64,000 nt of DNA from positions 2,865,501 through 2,929,500 of the forward strand of contig NZ_CP020474.1 in the NCBI RefSeq assembly GCF_002080415.1, given 5' to 3'. The notes under the pieces were generated by a model that did no database searches, had not been told where the DNA came from, and saw nothing but the letters and a program-made list of their open reading frames with translations. Origin of the DNA: Roseovarius mucosus. GTDB lineage: Bacteria > Pseudomonadota > Alphaproteobacteria > Rhodobacterales > Rhodobacteraceae. Below, piece after piece: positions 47,026 to 55,216 of this stretch (position 1 is the first letter of the stretch; every line of letters begins with the position of its first letter). Position numbers and translations under genes: made by a program.

Positions 47026-47444
47026 CCCGCCAGCAGATCACCGTGGAAACGACCGTTTCCGTTTCTTTGGAAGAGGCCTGGAGTGCCTATACGACCCCGG
47101 ATGACATCACACAGTGGAATTTCGCAAACGACGACTGGTGCTGCCCGCGCGTCGAAAGCGATCTGCGCCCCGGCGGCAAGTATATCGCACGCATGGAGGC
47201 GAAGGACGGCAGCATGGGTTTCGACTTCCAGGGAACCTACGAGAAGATCGAGCTACACAAGGAACTCTCACTTGTTCTCGATGACGGCCGCAAGTCCCGC
47301 ACGACCTTTACCGAGAATAGTGACACGACCAAGGTCGCTACCACGTTCGACGCCGAGACACAGAACCCAACCGACATGCAGCGCGACGGGTGGCAGGCAA
47401 TCCTGAACAATTTCAAGGCCCACGTAGACGGTAAGGAGGGCTGA
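47022..47444 (+). CDS. SRPBCC (AHSA1-like) domain protein
   Basis: 140 residues. Starts MTRQQITVETTVSVSLEEAW, followed by TTPDDITQWNFANDDWCCPR, LRPGGKYIARMEAKDGS and WQAILNNFKAHVD, the standard pattern of the activator-of-Hsp90-like START-fold family. These proteins bind small hydrophobic ligands in a deep cavity. The exact ligand is unknown. It overlaps tetR by 4 bases and precedes a VOC gene, a pairing often seen in stress- or toxin-responsive operons. Confidence 0.88.
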   Translation: MTRQQITVETTVSVSLEEAWSAYTTPDDITQWNFANDDWCCPRVESDLRPGGKYIARMEAKDGSMGFDFQGTYEKIELHKELSLVLDDGRKSRTTFTENSDTTKVATTFDAETQNPTDMQRDGWQAILNNFKAHVDGKEG

Positions 47445-47508
47445 ATTGCGTGCGGGGCGGTCTGGCTTTGATGCTGCACCCCAAACCACTACACGGGAGA
47501 ACAGAACA

Positions 47509-47991
47509 ATGGAACATGCCTCGAAAGTTCGAACCTGCCTCTGGTTCGAGAAGGGCGGACATGATGCCGCGCAGGAATACGTTGCGCTCGTGCCAGATAG
47601 TCGGATCGAAGCCGTGCGCGAGAACGGCCAGCCGAACGATCCGATGATTGTCGAGTTCACGCTGGCCGGTGCGCCAATGATGATTCTGACGGCAGGGCCT
47701 CACCACAAATTGACGCCCGCTGTCTCGATCAGCGTGTTGACCGAGGATCAGGACGAGACAGACCGGCTTTGGGGTGCCCTGACTGGAAATGGAGGCGAGG
47801 CCGGGCCTTGCGGTTGGCTCGTGGATCGCTTTGGTGTGTCCTGGCAGATCGTGCCGAAGCGGATGCCAGACCTGTTGGCCAGCGACGATCCGGCTGTGGT
47901 GGTCCGTGTGAGCGAGGCCATGATGCGGATGGGCAAGATCGACATTGCCGCCCTCGATGCTGCTGCCGCGAAGGGGCCAGCTCATGGGTGA
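47509..47991 (+). CDS. VOC family protein (PhnB-like)
   Basis: 160 residues of the glyoxalase/bleomycin-resistance (VOC) superfamily, PhnB/3-demethylubiquinone-methyltransferase-like subgroup. Characteristic parts are RTCLWFEKGGHDAAQEYVAL, VEFTLAGAPMMILTAGP, and CGWLVDRFGVSWQIVPKRMP. The substrate is unknown. The ATG at 47509 is chosen because GGGAGA precedes it and relatives start at this position. The stop overlaps the next start by 8 bases. Confidence 0.88.
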   Translation: MEHASKVRTCLWFEKGGHDAAQEYVALVPDSRIEAVRENGQPNDPMIVEFTLAGAPMMILTAGPHHKLTPAVSISVLTEDQDETDRLWGALTGNGGEAGPCGWLVDRFGVSWQIVPKRMPDLLASDDPAVVVRVSEAMMRMGKIDIAALDAAAAKGPAHG

Positions 47992-48520
47992 GACAACACG
48001 CATCGCTTGCAAATGCGGCCAGACCCGCCTTGAAGTCGAGGGCAAGCCCATCAAAAGCGTCGAATGCTGCTGCACATCTTGCCGCGAAGCAGCAGACAGG
48101 ATGCAGCGCCTTGAGGGCGCGCCCAGAACCGTGACGGATCACGGCACGACGCCCTTCGTCATGTATCGCAAGGATCGCGTGCGTTTTCTTGCGGGGGCCA
48201 ACACCTTGGCCGGGTTCCGCTTGTCGCCTGAGGCCTCAAGCAGGCGGGTGATCGCTACCTGCTGCAACACGCCAGTCTATTTGGAGTTCAAAGGCGGTCA
48301 TTGGCTGAGCTTCTACAGTGGACTTTGGCCGGTCGGCACAAAGCCTGCGCCCACGATGCGTACGATGACCTCGGATCTGCCGGAAGGTAGCACTCTGCCA
48401 AACGACATCCCCAACGCCAAGAAGCATAGCCTTGGCTTCTTCGCCAAGCTCTTCGGGGCTTGGGTCGCCATGGGGTTCCGTAGCCCGAAAATGTCCAATA
48501 CGGGAGAGATCAATGTCTGA
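47984..48520 (+). CDS. GFA-like/DUF6151 zinc protein
   Basis: 178 residues. The N-terminal IACKCGQTRLEVEG and VECCCTSCREAADRM carry the Cys clusters of the glutathione-dependent formaldehyde-activating (CENP-V/GFA) fold, and RVIATCCNTPVYLEF supplies the later Cys pair. I assign it to the DUF6151-type branch from memory. It may bind or transfer thiol adducts; enzymatic activity is not demonstrated in most homologues. It overlaps both neighbours by 8 bases, showing tight translational coupling. Confidence 0.78.
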   Translation: MGETTRIACKCGQTRLEVEGKPIKSVECCCTSCREAADRMQRLEGAPRTVTDHGTTPFVMYRKDRVRFLAGANTLAGFRLSPEASSRRVIATCCNTPVYLEFKGGHWLSFYSGLWPVGTKPAPTMRTMTSDLPEGSTLPNDIPNAKKHSLGFFAKLFGAWVAMGFRSPKMSNTGEINV

Positions 48521-48818
48521 CACCGACGAGAAGATCGAAATCGAGAGCATCACATCGCCGAACCACGTCCAACGGGTGAACAAGGCGAAATTCATGGCCA
48601 TGCGCGACGCCTTGCTTCCGGTGTTGCCGTCCGAGGGCCCCGGCATGACTGTCGCCGAGGCGAAAGCCGCCTTGCTGCCAAACCTGTCGCAGGAGTTGTT
48701 TCCCGGCGGTGAGAAGGCAGGCTGGTGGCTGAAGGCCGTGCAGCTCGATCTTGAGGCCAAGGGCGTGATCGCGCGTGACGGCAAGAGGCCGGTGCGGTTG
48801 GTCAGAACGGGCAAATGA
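48513..48818 (+). CDS. DUF6958-like protein
   Basis: 101 residues. MSDTDEKIEIESITSPNHVQ is followed by KAKFMAMRDALLPVLP, TVAEAKAALLPNLSQELFPG and GEKAGWWLKAVQLDLEAKGV, ending in RPVRLVRTG. The helix pattern and the final RDGKRPVRL strand resemble a winged-helix fold. I recognise it as the DUF6958 type, whose function is not known. It starts within the stop region of the GFA-like gene and is the last clear gene of the TetR operon. Confidence 0.75.
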   Translation: MSDTDEKIEIESITSPNHVQRVNKAKFMAMRDALLPVLPSEGPGMTVAEAKAALLPNLSQELFPGGEKAGWWLKAVQLDLEAKGVIARDGKRPVRLVRTGK

Positions 48819-49075
48819 GCCAGATGCGATTGGACATCGCGCATGGTCGCCATGCCCAAAGCGACATCGCCAAACCCGACATTGCTGCGACGTGCAGCAT
48901 CCGTGACGTCGCGCCCATGCCGTCATTCTCTGCCGGGCATTATTACCCGCTAAAGCGAGGTTGGAACCGCCACAAACGTCCCTGAACTGACACGCGCTGT
49001 CCTCGTCGGCACTGCGGCGCGGGGTTGCCGAGGCGGTCATTCGGGACTCGGCGTGGACTCATCTTGGTTCCAAAA

Positions 49076-49351
49076 CTACCAAGCGAAGCGCCTGCAAATC
49101 TCGGGCCCCTCAAACGGCGGATCACCCATCGGGTCATGCAACGCGTCTACATGACGAAAGAGAGCTTTGCCCTCGAGCCGTACTGCTGCGGCGCTTACTG
49201 TCGTCTCTTCCTCTGGTGTCTTTGCAAGTGCGTACCAGGCCGGCAATCGAACAGGCCGAATGCCCAGGTTATCGGGCGGTGCGAAGACGTAGGATGAGAT
49301 TTCGTAGCGCCTGCGACGAAAATCCGTGCGGCCAGTCCGACGAGCATAGAT
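49076..49351 (-). pseudogene. Unrecognised open frame without start codon
   Basis: A 91-codon minus-strand frame opens directly after a TGA at 49352-49354, just past the LacI stop, and ends at 49076. It has coding-like codon use and a protein-like sequence (RRRYEISSYVFAPPDNLGIR, PAWYALAKTPEEETTVSAAA, DALHDPMGDPPFEGPEICRR). There is no ATG or GTG at its beginning. It may be the end of a decayed gene, translated by read-on from lacI, or chance. No family is recognised. Confidence 0.3.
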
Positions 49352-49355
49352 TCAA

Positions 49356-50378
49356 CTAAATGTTCGTCCGCATCAAGACCTCGACACGGATCCGCTCTTG
49401 GGAACCTTTTGCGACGCGCTTGTCGGTGATGGCCTTGAGTTTCCGGACCGCACTTCGCACAAGGTGCCCCGGATCCTGTGCAATAACTGCGTCCAGTTTG
49501 CCTTCTCGCAGTGCGGTCTCGGTAAATGGTGTTCTTTCATGGACAATCTTGATGAGGCTCGATGTGCCGCCAATCCCGTTGAGGATCGTCAACGGGATGC
49601 GCGCCTCGGATGACAAGATGTAGACGCCCACCAGATCGGGGTTGTTCTTGAGCGCGTTCTGGATGACCTGCTCGGCGCGGGCTTCATCCCCGTAGGTCTC
49701 TAGCGAAGGGAGCGCGGTGAGATTTGGGAAATACCGGTTGAGTTCTGCGTCAAACCCAATACGCCGCTCGAGGCTGTCCCGCGATCGCATGCTTTCCGAG
49801 ATTACGAGAACTGCGCCATGGGCACGAGCACTGAACCGACCGATGAGCGTTGCCGCTGTGGCACCTGCGGCGGTGTGGTTGGTGCCGACCCAGTGTTCTT
49901 CCATGCTGGACTGGTCGGCGATGAAGGGCAGGGCCGCGACGCCGCGCTGTTGCAGCCGGTAGATCGCATCGCGAACCTGAGGGGATTCCGGCGCCATGAT
50001 CGCTACGCCGGTTGTCTCGCTTGCATCAAGGGTTGCGAGGAACGCGGAAATGCTATGGGGGTCGTTTTCGTTGATATGCTCGGCGTCGCACCAGATGAGG
50101 TCGGCGGCGAAGGTTTCGTTGGCTTCGTTGATGTGGCGAATGATCTCTTCTAGGAACAGATCGCCAGAGCGGGGCAGGGCAAACACGAACCGGTAGCGTT
50201 GTGATCGCGCGAGATTGGCAGCTTGGATATTCCGGACGAATCCGAGTTCTTCGATCGCCTTGTTTACGCGATCGACGGTGTGCTTTTTGACGCCCTCGCG
50301 ATTGTTGAGTACCCGATCAACGGTCGCGCGACTAACCCCGGCAGCCTTGGCGAGATCTTTTGTCGTCGGTCTTTGCAT
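49356..50378 (-). CDS. LacI family transcriptional regulator
   Basis: 340 residues. The helix-turn-helix and hinge read TTKDLAKAAGVSRATVDRVL, then NNREGVKKHTVDRVNKAIEE. A periplasmic-binding-protein-like sugar-sensing domain follows. ATG 50378 (MQRPTTKDL) is preceded by AAGGAC; the frame is open upstream but that part lies in the leader. The gene is divergent from the ABC importer operon, and two matching palindromes lie between the two starts, so it most likely controls that operon. Confidence 0.92.
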   Translation of the reverse strand: MQRPTTKDLAKAAGVSRATVDRVLNNREGVKKHTVDRVNKAIEELGFVRNIQAANLARSQRYRFVFALPRSGDLFLEEIIRHINEANETFAADLIWCDAEHINENDPHSISAFLATLDASETTGVAIMAPESPQVRDAIYRLQQRGVAALPFIADQSSMEEHWVGTNHTAAGATAATLIGRFSARAHGAVLVISESMRSRDSLERRIGFDAELNRYFPNLTALPSLETYGDEARAEQVIQNALKNNPDLVGVYILSSEARIPLTILNGIGGTSSLIKIVHERTPFTETALREGKLDAVIAQDPGHLVRSAVRKLKAITDKRVAKGSQERIRVEVLMRTNI

Positions 50379-50483
50379 GATGTCCTTGGCGTTGATCAGC
50401 GCGAATTTCATGAACTTATCAGACCCTTGTTCTGCCACAATAGCGGCTTTCGACAACGCTTCAAAGTACTGCATAGCTCAAAA

Positions 50484-50529
50484 TGAGGCAGGTGTCTCAA
50501 AAATATCTTGCAGTGAGGCACGTGTCTCA
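50484..50529. promoter_or_regulatory. Twin operators for the LacI regulator
   Basis: TGAGGCAGGTGTCTCA (50484-50499) and TGAGGCACGTGTCTCA (50514-50529) differ by one base. Each is a near-perfect 16-base palindrome. Their centres are 30 bases apart, close to three helical turns, so two regulator dimers would bind on the same face. They lie 69-114 bases before the substrate-binding-protein gene. Confidence 0.7.
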
Positions 50530-50597
50530 TTTAGCAATATTGCGAGCGAGAGTCGTGGCGGGGAGCCGCGCCCGCCATAACTGGGAGGAGTTACCCG

Positions 50598-51920
50598 ATG
50601 AGAAAGACCCTGTTCACCACGGCTGCGGCGGGTGCAATTGTTGCATCCGGTGTGGCGACAACCGCTATGGCCGAGGACCTGACCCTGTGTTGGGCCGCAT
50701 GGGACCCTGCGAATGCGCTTATCGAGCTGTCCAAGGATTTCGAGGCGCAATCCGGCCACACCATGAGCTTTGAATTCGTGCCATGGACCAGCTTTGCTGA
50801 TCGTATGTTGAACGAGCTGAACTCGGGCGGGCAGCTGTGTGATCTGATGATCGGTGACAGCCAGTGGATCGGCGGCGGTGCCGAGAACGGCCATTACGTC
50901 AAGCTCAACGATTTCTTTGAGGCCAACGGGATCAGCATGGATGATTTCTTGCCGGCCACCGTGACGGGCTATGCCGAATGGCCCAAGGGCACGCCGAACT
51001 ACTATGCGCTGCCTGCTTATGCAGACGTTGTGGGCTGGACCTATCGCAAGGACTGGTTCGAGCGTCCCGAGCTTCAGGCTGAATTCATGGAAAAACACGG
51101 CCGCGCACTGGATGTTCCGGCCTCGCTTGAGGAATTGCGCGACATCGCCGCATTCTTTCAGGGGCGCGAGATTGACGGCACGACCGTTTACGGCGCTGCG
51201 ATCTACACCGAGCGTGGGTCCGAAGGGATCACGATGGGCGTGACGAATGTGCTCTATAACTACGGGTTCGAATATGAAAACCCAGAAAAGCCCTATGACC
51301 TCGAGGGGTTCGTGAACTCGGCAGGGGCGGTCGCCGGTCTGGAGCTTTACAAAGAAATTTACGACACAGGCACCCCTCCGGGATCGTCGAACTGGTATAT
51401 GGGCGAGAACATCGACGCCTATCGCTCGGGGCAGGTCGCGATGCAGATGAACTTTGCTTTCATCTGGCCGGGTGTTGAAGCGGATGAAAACGTGGGCGGA
51501 GGCAAATCAGGCTATTTCCCGAACCCCGCAGGGCCAGCGGGCCAGTTCGCGCAGTTGGGCGGGCAGGGCATTTCGGTGGTGGCGTATTCCCAGAAACAGG
51601 ACGCCGCGCTGGAATACATCAAGTGGTTCGCACAGCCTGAAATCCAGCAGCGCTGGTGGGATCTGGGCGGCGCACCAGCACTGCGCGCGGTCGTTGAGGC
51701 CGAGGGCTTTGCGGCCAGCCAGCCCTATGCACAGGCGTTTCTGGACAGCATGGCCATCGTCAAGGATTTCTGGGCCGAACCTGCCTATGCGGACCTGCTG
51801 ATCCCGATGCAGGAGCGGATGCACAACTACGTCATTGCCGGCGAAGGCACAGCGCAAGAGGCGCTTGACGGCCTGGTGCGTGACTGGACCGAAGTGTTCG
51901 AGGACGAAGGCAAGCTGTAA
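50598..51920 (+). CDS. ABC transporter substrate-binding protein (sugar type)
   Basis: 440 residues. The first 25 residues (MRKTLFTTAAAGAIVASGVA, ending AMA) are a Sec signal peptide without a lipobox, so the protein is free in the periplasm. The mature part is an SBP_bac_1-type binding protein: TLCWAAWDPANALIELSKDF, LNELNSGGQLCDLMIGDSQW, and GQVAMQMNFAFIWPG. It should capture a sugar, polyol or related solute. GGGAGGAG precedes the ATG. It is the first gene of the operon under the twin operators. Confidence 0.92.
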   Translation: MRKTLFTTAAAGAIVASGVATTAMAEDLTLCWAAWDPANALIELSKDFEAQSGHTMSFEFVPWTSFADRMLNELNSGGQLCDLMIGDSQWIGGGAENGHYVKLNDFFEANGISMDDFLPATVTGYAEWPKGTPNYYALPAYADVVGWTYRKDWFERPELQAEFMEKHGRALDVPASLEELRDIAAFFQGREIDGTTVYGAAIYTERGSEGITMGVTNVLYNYGFEYENPEKPYDLEGFVNSAGAVAGLELYKEIYDTGTPPGSSNWYMGENIDAYRSGQVAMQMNFAFIWPGVEADENVGGGKSGYFPNPAGPAGQFAQLGGQGISVVAYSQKQDAALEYIKWFAQPEIQQRWWDLGGAPALRAVVEAEGFAASQPYAQAFLDSMAIVKDFWAEPAYADLLIPMQERMHNYVIAGEGTAQEALDGLVRDWTEVFEDEGKL

Positions 51921-51951
51921 TCCTCCTCTCTGTCGGGCGCCCTTCCTGAGG

Positions 51952-52000
51952 GGGTGGACGACGTATGCTCCAGCCGATCTGCGGATTGGCTGGACCACCC
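51952..52000 (+). other. Intercistronic stem-loop after the binding-protein gene
   Basis: CCAGCCGATC (51970-51979) pairs with GATTGGCTGG (51984-51993) with one G-U pair and a TGCG loop. Outside it GGGTGG (51952-51957) pairs with CCACCC (51995-52000). Such stems commonly stabilise the upstream mRNA so that the binding protein is made in excess over the membrane subunits. Confidence 0.5.
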
Positions 52001-52048
52001 TTCATGGACATTTGCGAGGGGGTTCACCTCGCGAAAAGGACACACACC

Positions 52049-52996
52049 ATGACACTTCCCCCCATGGAAAGAGCGGCGGCAAAAACGCCCGACGGCATCG
52101 CGAAACGCATTCGCGGCCTGTCTGACCGGACCATCGCCTGGATCTTCGTGGCGCCTACGATTTTTCTATTGCTGGCCGTCAATATCTTTCCGCTGATCTG
52201 GACGATCCGGCTGAGCTTTACCGATTTTCGCGTCAACCGCCCCAATAACGATGTGGAGTGGGTCGGCTTGCGCAATTACGAGCGCATTCTGAGCGACCCT
52301 GACGTCTGGAACACGATGCAGGCGACGGCGCATTTCCTGATCTGGACGATCGCGCTACAGGTACTGATCGGCTTTACCCTCGCCTATCTGATCAACAAGA
52401 AGTTCAGGGGTAACGACATGTGGACGACGATCATCGTATTCCCGATGATGCTGTCGCCCGCTGTGGTCGGCAATTTCTGGACGTTCCTTTATCAGCCGCA
52501 GATCGGTTTGTTCAATTACGTGGTCGCGTTCTTTACCGGTGCTGATCCGGCCAGTTTTTCGATGATCGGCGATGTCAATCTGGCCCCTTGGGCGATCATT
52601 ATTGCCGACACATGGATGTGGACACCCTTTGTGATGCTGATCTGTCTGGCGGGGTTGCGATCCATTCCCGACAGTATCTATGAGGCAGCCGAGTGCGACC
52701 GCGCGAGCAAATGGCGGCAGTTTTGGACCATAACCCTGCCGATGGCCTTGCCGTTCCTGATGCTGGCCGTTCTGTTCCGCGGGATCGAGAATTTCAAGAT
52801 GTTCGATCTGGTGGTGCAGCTTACAGGCGGCGGGCCGGGAAATACGACCACGCTGACCTCGATTGATCTGAAACGGGAAGCCTTTGAGAAATGGCGCACG
52901 GGCTATTCCTCGGCCTATGCGGTGATCCTGTTCGTGACCGTCTTCGGCCTTGCCAGCATCTATGTCAAAGCCCTGAACAAGGTGAAAGAAAGATGA
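52049..52996 (+). CDS. ABC sugar transporter permease, MalF type
   Basis: 315 residues, six predicted membrane helices. The first helix is AWIFVAPTIFLLLAVNIFPL. The EAA-loop motif that contacts the ATPase is IYEAAECDRASKWRQFWTIT. Start ATG 52049 with AAGGA upstream; an in-frame start 28 codons earlier would run through the stem-loop. Its stop overlaps the next permease gene (ATGA). Confidence 0.92.
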   Translation: MTLPPMERAAAKTPDGIAKRIRGLSDRTIAWIFVAPTIFLLLAVNIFPLIWTIRLSFTDFRVNRPNNDVEWVGLRNYERILSDPDVWNTMQATAHFLIWTIALQVLIGFTLAYLINKKFRGNDMWTTIIVFPMMLSPAVVGNFWTFLYQPQIGLFNYVVAFFTGADPASFSMIGDVNLAPWAIIIADTWMWTPFVMLICLAGLRSIPDSIYEAAECDRASKWRQFWTITLPMALPFLMLAVLFRGIENFKMFDLVVQLTGGGPGNTTTLTSIDLKREAFEKWRTGYSSAYAVILFVTVFGLASIYVKALNKVKER

Positions 52997-53931
52997 GCTT
53001 TTCCGTCACAGAACCGACAAAGGGCACCAAGTGGTTCGCCGGAATTCTGGTCGTTACCTATGCCTGCATCACCCTCGTTCCGCTGCTTTGGATCATTGCG
53101 ACGGGTTTCAAATCGCCCACGGATTCAATCGCCTATCCGCCGGTCGTGGTGTTCGAGCCGACGCTGGAAGGATATGTCAACCTGTTCACCGACCGGACCC
53201 GCGCTACCGAGGATATGCTTGAAGCTGCTGGTCCTGCCGAGACATGGTATGACCAGATTGCGCGGGATCGTGGCACGGTTATTTCCGGCCCGTCGCGCTA
53301 TGGTGAGCGGTTTCTGAATTCGGTCATCATCGGGTTCGGCTCGACCGCGCTGTGCATGATCCTTGGCACGATGGCGGCCTATGCATTCAGCCGGTTCAAG
53401 GTGCCGCTGAAGGATGATCTGCTGTTCTTTATCCTCTCAACGCGGATGATGCCGCCCATTGCGGTCGCGATCCCGATTTTTCTGATGTTTCGGACGCTGG
53501 GGCTGAATGACACGCATCTTGGAATGATCCTGCTTTATACAGCGGTCAACCTTTCGCTGTCGGTCTGGCTGCTCAAGGGCTTCATTGATGAAATTCCTAT
53601 CGAATACGAAGAAGCAGCCCTGATCGACGGCTACACAAGGTTTCAGGCATTCTACAAGGTGGTGCTGCCGCAGGCGGCCACAGGCATCGCATCAACGGCG
53701 ATCTTCTGTCTGATCTTTGCGTGGAATGAATATGCCTTTGCGGTTCTGCTGACCTCGGGCACTGCGCAAACCGCGCCACCGTTCATTCCGACCATCATCG
53801 GGACAAGTGGCAAGGACTGGCCTGCCGTTGCGGCGGGGGCGACGATCTTTCTCGTGCCGGTCATGGTCTTCACCATCCTGTTGCGCAAGCACCTGCTGCG
53901 CGGGATCACATTCGGAGCGGTCCGCAAATGA
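52993..53931 (+). CDS. ABC sugar transporter permease, MalG type
   Basis: 312 residues, six membrane helices. Helix 1 is FAGILVVTYACITLVPLLWI. A periplasmic insertion (about 60-105) separates it from SVIIGFGSTALCMILGTMAA. The EAA motif is EYEEAALIDGYTRFQAFYKV. Begins inside the stop of the first permease (overlap of four bases) and ends overlapping the start of the 62-codon membrane protein, so the three are translationally linked. Confidence 0.92.
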   Translation: MSFSVTEPTKGTKWFAGILVVTYACITLVPLLWIIATGFKSPTDSIAYPPVVVFEPTLEGYVNLFTDRTRATEDMLEAAGPAETWYDQIARDRGTVISGPSRYGERFLNSVIIGFGSTALCMILGTMAAYAFSRFKVPLKDDLLFFILSTRMMPPIAVAIPIFLMFRTLGLNDTHLGMILLYTAVNLSLSVWLLKGFIDEIPIEYEEAALIDGYTRFQAFYKVVLPQAATGIASTAIFCLIFAWNEYAFAVLLTSGTAQTAPPFIPTIIGTSGKDWPAVAAGATIFLVPVMVFTILLRKHLLRGITFGAVRK

Positions 53932-54116
53932 TGAACATCATCTACCGCCTGCTGCGGTTTCGCCGTGGCCCCTGGGAAATGCTGGCAACCATTCTGATTG
54001 CACTTGGGGTCATCATGCTGATGCAGCCCTTCGCGATTGGCCTTTATAGCTATTCGTTCATTGTCACCCTTGTCGGCACGGTGATGTTCATCATCGTCAG
54101 CCATTTCCCGGAGTAA
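53928..54116 (+). CDS. Small two-helix membrane protein of the ABC operon
   Basis: 62 residues. After a basic N-terminus (MMNIIYRLLRFRRGPWEM) come two membrane helices, LATILIALGVIMLMQPF and FIVTLVGTVMFIIVSHF. It overlaps the permease stop and ends 2 bases before the ATPase start, so it is part of the transporter operon. I know of comparable small membrane proteins in glycerol-type ABC operons (the DUF2160 position), but cannot assign this one to a family. It may be an accessory subunit. Confidence 0.7.
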   Translation: MMNIIYRLLRFRRGPWEMLATILIALGVIMLMQPFAIGLYSYSFIVTLVGTVMFIIVSHFPE

Positions 54117-54118
54117 TC

Positions 54119-55216
54119 ATGGCACAGATACGAATAGAAAACGTGCGCAAGGACTTCGGAGCGTTCAATGCTGTAAAGTCGTCAACATTCACCATCGAGG
54201 ACGGCGAGTTCTTTATGCTGCTGGGGCCCTCGGGCTGTGGCAAGACCACGACGCTGCGGATGATGGCGGGACTTGAGCTGCCGACCTCTGGCGAGATTTA
54301 CATCGACAATGAAGAGGTCGGGATGAAGCCCGCGTCCCAGCGCGATATCGCCTTTGTGTTCCAGATGTTCGCGCTCTATCCGCATATGAACGTCGGTAAG
54401 AACATCAGCTATCCGCTAAAGTCCCAAGGGATGCCCAAGGCCCAGATAAAGAAGAAGGTTGACGAGATTGCCGAGATCCTCGGCATTACGGACATTCTGA
54501 ACAAGCCTGTCGGCGGTTTGTCCGGTGGCGACCGGCAGCGGGTGGCGCTTGGGCGGGCGATCGTCCGCGATCCAAAGGCGTTCTTCATGGACGAACCGTT
54601 GGGCGCACTGGATGCAGAGTTTCGCGAGCATATGTCCAAGGAATTGCGCGCCCTACATGACCGGATGAGTGCGACCACGGTTTATGTGACGCATGACCAG
54701 CTTGAAGCCATGCAGATGGGTGACAAGATTGTGGTGATGAACCACGGTGTTGTTGAACAGTTCGGCGTACCGCAAGATATCTACGACTGGCCCGCGACAA
54801 AGTTCGTGGCAGCGTTTATCGGATCGCCACCGATGAACTTCCTCGAATTCAACGGAATGGTCGGCAAGGGCGGAACCGAGGTTCGGCTGAATGATGTGGC
54901 TCTGGCTGTGCCCGCCAGCCTTGACGGTGCCAATGGCGCACTGACGTTCGGGGTGCGTCCCGAGCATGTGAGACTGGACGATGCAGCCCCTTACCGCGCG
55001 CGCGTCAAGACAACCGAATACCTCGGCACCACCCAGATCGTCACCTTGGAGACCGCCAACGGAGAGGTCAAAGCCCGCGTGGCCAGTTCGGACCGGATCG
55101 GCGTGGGCGACCAGACCGGACTGGCGTTCGATGCGCGCACGATCACGCTGTTTAATGCAGACACCGGTGCCGCGCTGCGCTCGCAAGCCAATCAAGGAGT
55201 GCTGTTCCGTGGCTGA
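54119..55216 (+). CDS. ABC transporter ATP-binding protein, first subunit
   Basis: 365 residues. Walker A is LLGPSGCGKTTTLRMMAG, the signature is GLSGGDRQRVALGRAI (Asp in place of the common Glu or Gln), Walker B is AFFMDEPLGALD and the switch His is in VTHDQLEAMQMGD. A C-terminal MalK-like regulatory OB domain (VRPEHVRLDDAAPYRARVKT) is present. With the second ATPase it would form a heterodimeric motor. Its stop overlaps the GTG start of the next gene. Confidence 0.93.
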   Translation: MAQIRIENVRKDFGAFNAVKSSTFTIEDGEFFMLLGPSGCGKTTTLRMMAGLELPTSGEIYIDNEEVGMKPASQRDIAFVFQMFALYPHMNVGKNISYPLKSQGMPKAQIKKKVDEIAEILGITDILNKPVGGLSGGDRQRVALGRAIVRDPKAFFMDEPLGALDAEFREHMSKELRALHDRMSATTVYVTHDQLEAMQMGDKIVVMNHGVVEQFGVPQDIYDWPATKFVAAFIGSPPMNFLEFNGMVGKGGTEVRLNDVALAVPASLDGANGALTFGVRPEHVRLDDAAPYRARVKTTEYLGTTQIVTLETANGEVKARVASSDRIGVGDQTGLAFDARTITLFNADTGAALRSQANQGVLFRG

